A DNA stretch of 6,813 nt from an uncultured Eubacteriales bacterium (GTDB lineage: Bacteria; Bacillota; Clostridia; Oscillospirales; Oscillospiraceae): the NCBI GenBank assembly GCA_949744025.1, contig CATJWA010000297.1, forward strand, positions 1-6,813, in the 5' to 3' direction. Within the stretch, counting starts at the first letter, position 1, and the number at the start of each line of letters is the position of its first letter. Positions 1 through 6,590 of this stretch are shown in pieces. Made by a program: the position numbers and the translations under genes. Below the pieces are notes generated by a model. That model made no database searches, was not told the DNA's origin, and saw nothing but the letters and a program-made list of their open reading frames with translations.

Positions 1-813
1 CCGGCGGACGTTTTCGCCCAGCCGGGGAGCGAGGAGGAGCTGACGGAGCTGGTTTCGCTTCTGCAAAGCGGAAAGGTGCCCTGGACGGTTATCGGGCGCG
101 GGACCAATCTGCTGGTCTGTGACGAGGGGCTTGACGGCGTCGTGATTAAGTTAGGCGACGGCTTTGCCTCGGCCCGGGCTGAGGGGACGGAGCTTTTCGC
201 GCAGGCAGGTATTTCTCTCTCCCGCTTAGCAGTGTTGGCCCGACTCAGCGGACTGACGGGCCTTGAGTTTGCCCACGGCATACCCGGCAGCCTCGGCGGC
301 GCGGTGATGATGAACGCGGGAGCCTACGGCGGGGAGATGAAGGATGTTGTCGTCTCGGTCCGCGCCCTTGACCCCGACGGCGAAATCCGAACCTACTCCG
401 GCGGTGAGCTGAGCTTCTCCTATCGCCGCAGCCGCTTCGCCGAGTGCGGCGGAGTGATACTCTCCGCCGCCCTGAGCCTGACGCGCGGCGACGGGGAGGA
501 GATTGAGCGGCGTATGCGCTCTCTGGCGGAAAAGCGCGCCGGCAGCCAGCCGCTGGATAAGCCCTCCGCCGGCAGCACATTCAAGCGCCCGGCAACGGGC
601 TACGCGGCGGCGATGATAGACGGCGCGGGCCTGAAGGGTTTTCAAACGGGCGGCGCGGCGGTGTCGGAAAAGCACGCCGGTTTTGTGGTAAACACGGGCG
701 GCGCAAACTTTGCCGACGTTATCGCTGTCATGGAGCACGTACAGAAAACCGTTTTGGACAAATACGGCGTCGAGCTTGAGCCCGAGGTGAAAATACTACG
801 TCGTAGCTGTTAA
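1..813 (+). CDS. murB: UDP-N-acetylmuramate dehydrogenase (MurB), 5'-truncated by window edge
   Basis: MurB reduces UDP-GlcNAc-enolpyruvate to UDP-MurNAc with NADPH and bound FAD, a committed cytoplasmic step of peptidoglycan precursor synthesis. The frame is open from base 1 and already encodes conserved family sequence (PADVFAQPGSEEEL), so the GTG at 76 is not the start. By comparison with roughly 300-residue relatives, about 35 N-terminal residues are missing. Visible motifs are the FAD-binding GRGTNLLV (about 94-117) and GIPGSLGGAVMMNAGAYGGE (about 268-327), FSYRRSRF with the catalytic-type Arg at 424-426, GSTFKRP with the proton-donor Ser at 574-576, and the C-terminal LEPEVK with the conserved Glu near 784. 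The short insert between the Arg and Ser motifs and the GSTFKRP form fit the shorter type II MurB of Gram-positives. The protein ends in an unusual RRSC tail. Family identification is firm. Confidence 0.97.
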   Translation, partial: PADVFAQPGSEEELTELVSLLQSGKVPWTVIGRGTNLLVCDEGLDGVVIKLGDGFASARAEGTELFAQAGISLSRLAVLARLSGLTGLEFAHGIPGSLGGAVMMNAGAYGGEMKDVVVSVRALDPDGEIRTYSGGELSFSYRRSRFAECGGVILSAALSLTRGDGEEIERRMRSLAEKRAGSQPLDKPSAGSTFKRPATGYAAAMIDGAGLKGFQTGGAAVSEKHAGFVVNTGGANFADVIAVMEHVQKTVLDKYGVELEPEVKILRRSC

Positions 814-818
814 TTGCT

Positions 819-846
819 GAGGCGCCGCCTCGCAGGGCTTTGCCTT
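819..846 (+). other. Two adjacent short inverted repeats in the murB-rapZ gap
   Basis: GAGGC-GCC-GCCTC at 819-831 can form a 5-bp stem with a 3-base loop. Directly after it, AGGGC-TTT-GCCTT at 834-846 can form a second 5-bp stem with one G-U pair. Neither is followed by a run of T, so an intrinsic terminator is not well supported. They may be small mRNA structures between co-transcribed genes, for example for processing or stability, or simply chance in GC-rich DNA. Confidence 0.35.
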
Positions 847-859
847 CTCATTTGAATCC

Positions 860-864
860 GGAGG
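860..864 (+). promoter_or_regulatory. Ribosome binding site of rapZ
   Basis: GGAGG sits four bases before the ATG at 869. It fixes that ATG as the start, in agreement with the conserved N-terminus of the protein. Confidence 0.8.
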
Positions 865-868
865 ATTT

Positions 869-1726
869 ATGGAACTTCTGATAATATCCGGCATGTCCGG
901 CGCGGGAAAGAGCCGCGCGGCGGACGTGCTGGAGGATTTGGACTACTTCTGCATGGATAATGTCCCCGCGGCGATGCTGCCGCGGCTGGCAGAATTTTAT
1001 ATCGGAGCGGGCAGCCGCTACGAGCACGTGGCTGTGGTGACCGACGCGCGCGACCGCGCCGGCTTCGGAGAGATTTTTGACTCTCTGGACAGGCTGCGTG
1101 AGCTCGGCTGCGACTACCGCATACTCTTTGTGGAGGCGGAGCTGCCGGCTATAGTCCGGCGCTACAAGGAGACGCGCCGCCCCCACCCGCTCCAGGCGCG
1201 CACCGGCTCGATTGAGGACGCGGTGCGGAAGGAAAAGGAGCTTCTTGCCCGCCTGCGGGAGTGTGCGGACTATGTGATTGACACGACCAATCTCACCCTT
1301 GGCATGCTCCAGGCGGAAATTTACCGCCTTTTTGTCGGCGAGCCGTCGGACCGGCAGCTTTCGGTGAACGTGATGTCCTTCGGCTTCAAGCACGGCGTGC
1401 CCATCGAGGCGGATATGGTCTTTGACGTGCGCTTTCTGCCGAACCCGTACTACGTGGATTCCATGCGCCGCAAAACGGGGCTGGACAGGGAAGTGTACGA
1501 CTTCATATTCGAGCACGCCTCGGCGCGTGAGTTTTTAGAGCTGCTGTGCAGTCTGGTGGACTTTCTCATCCCGCATTATATTGAGGAGGGCAAGCGCACG
1601 CTGACCATCGCCATAGGCTGCACCGGCGGCCATCACCGCTCCGTGGCCGTGGCGAGAGCGCTGACCGAGCATATAGAGCAGCTCGGCCAGAGCGCGGAAA
1701 ACAACAACCGTGATATCGACAGGTAA
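869..1726 (+). CDS. rapZ: RapZ/YvcJ family P-loop nucleotide-binding protein
   Basis: This 285-residue protein has the usual family length. The N-terminal half carries a Walker A motif, GMSGAGKS (residues 8-15), then the family signature LEDLDYFCMDNVP (21-33), VVTDARDR (56-63) and RRYKETRRPHPL (97-108). The C-terminal domain has FGFKHGVP (171-178), VRFLPNPYYVD (187-197) and IGCTGGHHRSVAVARAL (249-265). Family members bind and hydrolyse ATP or GTP. In E. coli RapZ is the adaptor that delivers the small RNA GlmZ to RNase E and senses glucosamine-6-phosphate; in Bacillus subtilis YvcJ affects competence. The tail here (NNNRDIDR) lacks the Lys/Arg cluster that ends E. coli RapZ, so GlmZ-type RNA binding should not be assumed. 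It sits 55 bases after murB and 12 bases before whiA, so co-transcription is likely. No yvcK lies between it and whiA. Confidence 0.96.
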   Translation: MELLIISGMSGAGKSRAADVLEDLDYFCMDNVPAAMLPRLAEFYIGAGSRYEHVAVVTDARDRAGFGEIFDSLDRLRELGCDYRILFVEAELPAIVRRYKETRRPHPLQARTGSIEDAVRKEKELLARLRECADYVIDTTNLTLGMLQAEIYRLFVGEPSDRQLSVNVMSFGFKHGVPIEADMVFDVRFLPNPYYVDSMRRKTGLDREVYDFIFEHASAREFLELLCSLVDFLIPHYIEEGKRTLTIAIGCTGGHHRSVAVARALTEHIEQLGQSAENNNRDIDR

Positions 1727-1730
1727 GGAG
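1725..1730 (+). promoter_or_regulatory. Ribosome binding site of whiA, overlapping the rapZ stop codon
   Basis: AAGGAG overlaps the TAA of rapZ (TAAGGAG) and lies eight bases before the GTG at 1739. This supports the GTG start and suggests that translation of whiA is coupled to rapZ. Confidence 0.75.
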
Positions 1731-1738
1731 CCCAAGCC

Positions 1739-2635
1739 GTGTCCTTTTCATCAAACGTAAAATCTGAGCTGTGCCGCGCGTCGCTTTCGCGCTCCTGCTG
1801 CGCGCGCTCGGAGGCGTACGGGGCTTTGCTGTATGCCAACACCTTCTCCTTTCGCGAGATAAAGATAATAACCGGCAGCGCGGAATTTGCCGCGAGGCTG
1901 CCAAAGCTTTTCCGCCGTGCCTTTGGCCTGAGCTTTGACTCGGCGGCAGAGCCCTCCGGCGGCGGCAGAGCGGTTTTTTCCGTCACGTCTCCGGAGAAGA
2001 TTGCCGCGGTGTTCGACTGCTACGGCTACGACTGGCGCAGCACGCTCTCGCACCACATAAATCTCGGCGTGCTTGAGGAGGACTGCTGCCGCTGCGCTTT
2101 CCTGCGCGGAGTGTTTTTGGCCGGAGGGAGCGTGACGGACCCGGCGCTTCGCTGTCACCTTGAGCTGGTGACCGAGCATACAAGCGTGTCGAGGGAGCTG
2201 TACGCCCTGCTGCGGGAGATGGGCTTCGAGCCCAAGGAGGCGGCGCGGGGCGCACACCGGATTACATATTTTAAACAGTCCGGCGCGATTGAGGACTTTT
2301 TGACCACCATAGGCGCGACAAACTCGGCCATGGAGCTGATGAGCGCCAAGGTGGAAAAGGATATGCGCAACGCAGTAAACCGCCGCGTCAACTGCGACAG
2401 CGCCAATGCTGATAAAATAGTGTCCGCCGCGCAGGCGCAGCTTGAGAAGATACGCACCCTTGAGCGTGAGGTGGGCATAGAAAACCTGCCGGCCGACCTT
2501 CAGCAGGCGGCGATGCTGCGCATTGCAAACCCGGAGGCCAGCCTTGCGGACTTGGCGCTGCTGTCCAGCCCGCCGGTGAGCAAGAGCTGCATAAATCACC
2601 GGCTGAGAAAACTGATGAGCTACGAGGTGGAATGA
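1739..2635 (+). CDS. whiA: WhiA, sporulation/cell-division DNA-binding protein
   Basis: This 298-residue protein matches WhiA over its whole length. It starts at GTG with the family N-terminus MSFSSNVKSEL. The two-lobed LAGLIDADG-homing-endonuclease-like domain occupies roughly residues 15-205, with the core FLRGVFLAGGSVTDP at 121-135; the acidic catalytic residues of true endonucleases are not expected and none is evident. A conserved linker, NRRVNCDSANADK (214-226), leads to a C-terminal helix-turn-helix at about 250-292, ending in PPVSKSCINHRLRKL. In Streptomyces WhiA is a transcription factor for sporulation septation; in Bacillus it binds chromosomal DNA and influences division and chromosome segregation. 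The protein contains ten cysteines, including CC at 20-21 and CCRC at 116-119; no metal site is established for the family. It is placed directly before dnaE, so it is probably expressed with the replicative polymerase. Confidence 0.96.
   Translation: MSFSSNVKSELCRASLSRSCCARSEAYGALLYANTFSFREIKIITGSAEFAARLPKLFRRAFGLSFDSAAEPSGGGRAVFSVTSPEKIAAVFDCYGYDWRSTLSHHINLGVLEEDCCRCAFLRGVFLAGGSVTDPALRCHLELVTEHTSVSRELYALLREMGFEPKEAARGAHRITYFKQSGAIEDFLTTIGATNSAMELMSAKVEKDMRNAVNRRVNCDSANADKIVSAAQAQLEKIRTLEREVGIENLPADLQQAAMLRIANPEASLADLALLSSPPVSKSCINHRLRKLMSYEVE
2624..2630 (+). promoter_or_regulatory. Probable ribosome binding site of dnaE, inside the end of whiA
   Basis: GAGGTGG within the last whiA codons is the only Shine-Dalgarno-like stretch here. 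Its AGGTGG core is seven bases before the ATG at 2638 and one base before the ATG at 2632. If only GAGG pairs, 2632 would have a four-base spacer, so the site favours 2638 without excluding 2632. Confidence 0.5.
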
Positions 2636-2637
2636 GT

Positions 2638-5600
2638 ATGTCGTTTGTACATCTGCATGTCCATAGCGAATACAGCCTGCTTGACGGGGCCTGCCGCATA
2701 GACCGCCTCGCCTCCGAGGCCGCGCGGCTCGGCCAGCGGGCCGTCGCGATAACCGACCACGGCGTTATGTACGGCGCCGTGGCCTTTTACAAGGCCGCGA
2801 AGGCCGCGGGGGTAAAGCCCATAATCGGCTGCGAGGTCTATGTTGCCCCCGGCGACCTCCACGGCCGCGAGCACGGCGTAGACGATAATTACAGCCATTT
2901 ACTCCTGCTGTGCAGGAATGAGACTGGCTACAAAAATCTCTGCTGTCTTGTCAGCACCGCCTTCACCGAGGGCTTTTACGTCAAGCCCCGGATTGACTGG
3001 CCGCTCCTGCGCGAGCACGCCGAGGGTCTGGTCTGCCTGTCCGGCTGTCTGGCCGGATACATTCCCCAAAAGCTGATAAACAACGAGTATAAGGCCGCGC
3101 GGGAAAAGGCCATGGAGCTGCGCGCTCTGTTCGGCGACGATTTTTATCTCGAGGTCCAGGACCACGGCATCGTCGAGGAAAAGCGCGCCATGAACGGCCT
3201 GCTGCGCCTGTCCGACGACACGGGCATTCCGATAGTCCTCACCAACGACGCGCACTACATCAAAAAAGAGGACGCGAAAAATCAGGACGTGCTGCTGTGC
3301 ATCCAGACCGGCAAAACCCTTGACGACGAGCGCCGTATGCGCTTTCAGGGCCAGGAGTTCTATCTCAAGAGCGAGCAGGAGATGGCCTCGCTGCTCCCCG
3401 ACCGTCCCGACGCGCTGGAAAACACCGTCAAAATTGCCGAGAAATGCAATTTTGACTTCGAGTTCGGCAACTACCACCTGCCAGAGTTCGCTCTGCCCGA
3501 GGGCCAGACCGACAGCTTTGAATATCTGAGAGGGCTGTGCGAGGCCGGTTTTAAAAAACGTTTCCCCAACTCCCCCGAGGTGCATGAGCAGCTTGACTAT
3601 GAGCTGGCGATGATAAAGCGCATGGGCTTTGTGGACTACTTTCTTATCGTGTCCGACTTCATCGGCTATGCGAAAGGCCGCGGCATCCCCGTCGGCCCGG
3701 GCCGCGGCTCCGCCGCCGGCAGCGTGGTCAGCTACTGTCTTGGAATAACGGACGTGGACCCGATAAAATACAGCCTGTACTTTGAGCGCTTTTTGAACCC
3801 CGAGCGCGTATCCATGCCTGACATCGACATTGACTTCTGCATCCGCCGCCGCGGCGAGGTCATAGACTACGTAAACCGCAAGTACGGCGCCGACCACGTC
3901 TCCCAGATAGTCACCTTCGGCACCATGGCCGCGAAAAACGCGATACGCGACGTCGGCCGCGTCATGGCCGTGAGCTACGCGGATACGGACGCGGTCGCCA
4001 AGCAGGTGCCCAACGCGCTGCATATCACCATAGACGAGTCTCTCAAGCTCTCAAAGCAGCTGCGCGAGATGTACGAGAGCGACGAGCGGATAAAGCAGCT
4101 TATCGACACGGCCCGCGCCCTTGAGGGAATGCCCCGCCACGCCTCGACCCACGCCGCCGGCGTGGTGATAACCAAGCGCCCGGTGTACGAGTACGTGCCT
4201 CTGTCGAAGAACGACGAGAGCGTTGTCACCCAGTACCAGATGACGACGCTTGAGGAGCTGGGCCTGCTGAAAATGGACTTTCTGGGCCTTCGCAACCTCA
4301 CGGTCCTTGACGACGCCCAGCGCCTTGTACGCAGGACAAATCCGGACTTTGCCATCGAAAGCGAGCCCGAGGACGACAAGGCCACCTTCGACATGCTCAC
4401 CGCGGGGAGAACCTCCGGCGTGTTCCAGCTTGAAAGCACGGGCATGACCGGCGTGTGCACGGGCCTCAAGCCAAAGAGCATCGAGGATATCACCGCTATC
4501 ATAGCCCTCTACCGCCCTGGCCCCATGGACAGCATCCCCCGCTTTCTTGAGTGCTCCAATAACCCCGAGCGCATAAGCTACAAGCACCCCATGCTGCGGG
4601 ACATTCTCTCCGTCACCTACGGCTGCATAGTCTACCAGGAGCAGGTAATCGAGATTTTCCGCCGCATGGCCGGCTTTTCTCTGGGCCAGGCGGACATGAT
4701 ACGCCGGGCCATGAGCAAGAAGAAGGAAAAGGAAATAGTCAAAGAGCGTCAAACCTTTATCCACGGCGACCCCGAGCGCGGCATCCCCGGCGCGGTAAAA
4801 AACGGCGTGAGCGAGGACGTGGCCGGCAGCATATACGACGAAATTTTGGACTTTGCCAACTACGCCTTCAACAAGGCCCACGCCGTGGCCTACGCCATAG
4901 TGGCCTACCGCACCGCGTACATGAAATGCCACTACCCGCATGAGTATATGGCCGCGCTTATCACCTCGGTGCTGGACAACAGCGCCAAGGTCGCCGAATA
5001 TATTGCCGAGTGCCGCGAGCTGGGCATAAGGCTGCTGCCTCCGGACATAAACGAGTCCGAGCCGGACTTCTCCGTGTCGGGCGACGGCCTGCGCTTCGGC
5101 ATCGCGGCGGTGAAGAATGTCGGCCGCGGCTTCGCCCGCACGCTTGTGGATGAGCGCTCAAAAAACGGACCCTTCACCGCTTTTGACGAGTTCTGCGCTC
5201 GCATGTTCGGCCGTGACCTCAACCGCCGCGCGGTGGAGAGTCTGATAAAGGCGGGAGCCTTTGACAGCCTCGGCTATAAGCGAAAAGCGCTTTTGCAGGC
5301 CTCCGGCTCTGTGATAGACGGTATTGCCTCCGCCGGGCGCAAAAACGTCGCCGGCCAGCTTGACCTGTTCGGCTTCGGCGCGGACGAGGAGGCCGGCCGC
5401 CCCGGCGAGTCCCTGATTCTCCCGAAGGTGGAGGAGTTTACAAAGCGCGAGCTGATGACCATGGAGCGGGAGATGACGGGCCTGTACCTGAGCGGCCACC
5501 CCATGGACGAATACCGCGAAAAAATAGCTAAGCTCGGCGTCTCGCCCATAGGCGCGATAACGGCGGACTTCGCCTCGGACGAGGGCCCCCGCCGCTTTGC

Positions 5601-6153
5601 CGACGGCCAGCGCGTGAGCGTCGCCGGCGTGGTGGTCACGTTCAAAAAGAGAACGACGAAGAACAATACCATGATGGCCTATGTAACCCTTGAGGACGAC
5701 AGCGGCAGCATGGAACTGCTGGCCTTCCAGAAGGCTCTGGACGCCGGCGGCGGATATATCGCCGACAACGCCGCGCTTGTCGTGTCCGGCCGCATCTCCG
5801 TGCGCGACGAGAAGGAGGCGCAGGTTATGGTCGATACCATACGCCCGCTGTCCGACCTCGGGGCCCTGCCCGCGGCCTCGGCCCCCGTACGGGAGAAGGG
5901 GCGGCCGCGCAAGCTGTTTGTGCGCATCGGCAGCGCCAACGCCGCCGGACTGCGCCGCCTTGAGCTGCTTTTGACCATGTTCCCCGGCGAGGACACGCTT
6001 GTGACCTATTTCCCCGACCTGAAAAAACAGCGCAGCGCCCGCTGCATAATTCATGACGCCCTCGTGGCTGAGCTGAAGGAACGCTTCGGCGATGAAAACG
6101 TAGTAATAAAGGAGGCCCAGGAATGCAGTACAAACGCTTCGGCAGCACAGTAA
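2638..6153 (+). CDS. dnaE: DNA polymerase III alpha subunit (DnaE)
   Basis: Replicative C-family DNA polymerase, 1171 residues from ATG 2638. An in-frame ATG at 2632 adds two residues and overlaps the whiA stop as ATGA; 2638 is preferred because family members begin MSFVHLHVHS and the upstream GAGGTGG is better spaced. An N-terminal PHP domain (about 1-215) keeps HLHVHSEYS, ITDHGVMYG, GCEVYV, LSGCLAG and TNDAHY. The palm has GPGRGSAAGS (from 353) and PDIDIDFC with Asp395 and Asp397, plus the third Asp547 in KMDFLGLRNLT. Fingers motifs are YRPGPMD (from 625), YGCIVYQEQ (from 661) and YAFNKAHAVAYA (from 742). Helix-hairpin-helix sequence follows, with ESLIKAGAFDSLG. QLDLF (907-911) is a canonical beta-clamp binding motif. 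An OB fold (about 993-1071) and a C-terminal domain finish it. There is no PolC-type exonuclease insertion and no intein. The last 31 bases overlap the next gene. Confidence 0.98.
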   Translation: MSFVHLHVHSEYSLLDGACRIDRLASEAARLGQRAVAITDHGVMYGAVAFYKAAKAAGVKPIIGCEVYVAPGDLHGREHGVDDNYSHLLLLCRNETGYKNLCCLVSTAFTEGFYVKPRIDWPLLREHAEGLVCLSGCLAGYIPQKLINNEYKAAREKAMELRALFGDDFYLEVQDHGIVEEKRAMNGLLRLSDDTGIPIVLTNDAHYIKKEDAKNQDVLLCIQTGKTLDDERRMRFQGQEFYLKSEQEMASLLPDRPDALENTVKIAEKCNFDFEFGNYHLPEFALPEGQTDSFEYLRGLCEAGFKKRFPNSPEVHEQLDYELAMIKRMGFVDYFLIVSDFIGYAKGRGIPVGPGRGSAAGSVVSYCLGITDVDPIKYSLYFERFLNPERVSMPDIDIDFCIRRRGEVIDYVNRKYGADHVSQIVTFGTMAAKNAIRDVGRVMAVSYADTDAVAKQVPNALHITIDESLKLSKQLREMYESDERIKQLIDTARALEGMPRHASTHAAGVVITKRPVYEYVPLSKNDESVVTQYQMTTLEELGLLKMDFLGLRNLTVLDDAQRLVRRTNPDFAIESEPEDDKATFDMLTAGRTSGVFQLESTGMTGVCTGLKPKSIEDITAIIALYRPGPMDSIPRFLECSNNPERISYKHPMLRDILSVTYGCIVYQEQVIEIFRRMAGFSLGQADMIRRAMSKKKEKEIVKERQTFIHGDPERGIPGAVKNGVSEDVAGSIYDEILDFANYAFNKAHAVAYAIVAYRTAYMKCHYPHEYMAALITSVLDNSAKVAEYIAECRELGIRLLPPDINESEPDFSVSGDGLRFGIAAVKNVGRGFARTLVDERSKNGPFTAFDEFCARMFGRDLNRRAVESLIKAGAFDSLGYKRKALLQASGSVIDGIASAGRKNVAGQLDLFGFGADEEAGRPGESLILPKVEEFTKRELMTMEREMTGLYLSGHPMDEYREKIAKLGVSPIGAITADFASDEGPRRFADGQRVSVAGVVVTFKKRTTKNNTMMAYVTLEDDSGSMELLAFQKALDAGGGYIADNAALVVSGRISVRDEKEAQVMVDTIRPLSDLGALPAASAPVREKGRPRKLFVRIGSANAAGLRRLELLLTMFPGEDTLVTYFPDLKKQRSARCIIHDALVAELKERFGDENVVIKEAQECSTNASAAQ
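6108..6115 (+). promoter_or_regulatory. Strong ribosome binding site of the PPC gene, inside dnaE
   Basis: AAAGGAGG is the best Shine-Dalgarno match in the window and lies seven bases before the ATG at 6123, within the last dnaE codons. It decides the start of the overlapping downstream gene. Confidence 0.85.
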
Positions 6154-6542
6154 TAGCCCGCGTCGATAAGGGCGAGGAAATACTCGGGCAGCTCCGCGAG
6201 GTCTGCCTGCGCGAGAATATAAAGCTTGCGTCCGTGTCCGCCATCGGCGCGGTGGACCGCTTCACCGTGGGCGTGTTCCTGCCGGAAAAGCGGGAATACG
6301 TGTCAAACGACTTCGCCGGAGACTACGAGATAGCCTCCCTTTCCGGCACGGTAACGACCATGGACGGGGAGTATTACGCCCATATCCACATGTGCGCGGA
6401 CAATCGCCGCGGCATGGCCTGCGGCGGCCACCTCAACCGCGCGCGGGTGAGCGCCACCTGCGAGCTGGTGATAAACGTCCTGGACGGCGAGGTAAACCGC
6501 CGCTTTGACGAAGCCGTGGGCCTGAACCTGCTCGAGCTATAA
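6123..6542 (+). CDS. PPC (DUF296) domain protein, stand-alone, function unknown
   Basis: This 139-residue protein consists of a single plant-and-prokaryote conserved (PPC, DUF296) domain. The diagnostic parts are ASVSAIGAVDRFTVGVF (36-52), YYAHIHMCADNRRGMACGGH (84-103) and a following VSATCELVI (109-117). His87, His89 and His103 form the three-histidine set associated with metal binding in solved bacterial members, and Glu114 is also conserved. There is no AT-hook, signal peptide or membrane segment, so it is unlike the plant AHL nuclear proteins that fuse this domain to DNA-binding hooks, and is probably a cytoplasmic, likely trimeric, protein. The start is set by the strong AAAGGAGG site inside dnaE, giving a 31-base overlap and probable translational coupling. 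The cellular role of bacterial stand-alone PPC proteins is not established, and its neighbours (dnaE, then a ROK kinase) do not settle it. Confidence 0.9.
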   Translation: MQYKRFGSTVIARVDKGEEILGQLREVCLRENIKLASVSAIGAVDRFTVGVFLPEKREYVSNDFAGDYEIASLSGTVTTMDGEYYAHIHMCADNRRGMACGGHLNRARVSATCELVINVLDGEVNRRFDEAVGLNLLEL

Positions 6543-6590
6543 GCCGTAGAGATACATTAAAATAATAAAAACATACGGGGAGGAACTGCC
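6543..6590 (+). promoter_or_regulatory. AT-rich leader with ribosome binding site of the ROK kinase
   Basis: This 48-base gap is much richer in A and T than its surroundings, especially 6551-6575. GGGGAGG at 6577-6583 is a good ribosome binding site, seven bases before ATG 6591. CCGTA (6544-6548) and TACGG (6574-6578) are inverted and could pair, touching the binding site, but the stem is only 5 bp with a 25-base loop. TAAAAT at 6558-6563 resembles a -10 box, but no matching -35 box is seen, so a promoter is only possible. Confidence 0.45.

Noticed and set aside
76..78. GTG at 76 as the murB start
   Set aside because: The frame stays open to base 1 and the upstream codons encode conserved MurB sequence; the real start is outside the window.
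819..850. Intrinsic terminator after murB
   Set aside because: The stems are only 5 bp and are not followed by a T-run; close spacing to rapZ favours read-through.
226..2599. Minus-strand frames opposite murB (226-738), rapZ (848-1516) and whiA (1751-2599)
   Set aside because: Each is aligned with the codons of the gene on the + strand, which has clear family motifs; the antisense products look like compositional artefacts.
1739..2635. Homing endonuclease or mobile intron reading of the LAGLIDADG-like domain
   Set aside because: The full-length match, the C-terminal helix-turn-helix and the position next to rapZ identify WhiA, a domesticated relative; no intron or intein borders are seen.
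2899..4023. Long minus-strand reading frame of 374 codons opposite dnaE
   Set aside because: It is exactly codon-aligned with dnaE. Antisense stops there require TTA, CTA or TCA sense codons, which this GC-rich gene avoids. The protein is rich in Ala, Val, His and Gly with no recognisable domain.
5690..5974. Plus-strand frames of 94 codons (5690-5974) and 69 codons (3320-3529) inside dnaE
   Set aside because: They lie out of frame within strongly conserved dnaE domains, are Arg/Pro/Ala/Ser-rich and have no supporting ribosome binding site.
4051..6054. Minus-strand frames of 296 and 298 codons opposite dnaE (4051-4941 and 5158-6054)
   Set aside because: Same codon-aligned shadow effect, with no motif and no plausible ribosome binding site or operon context.
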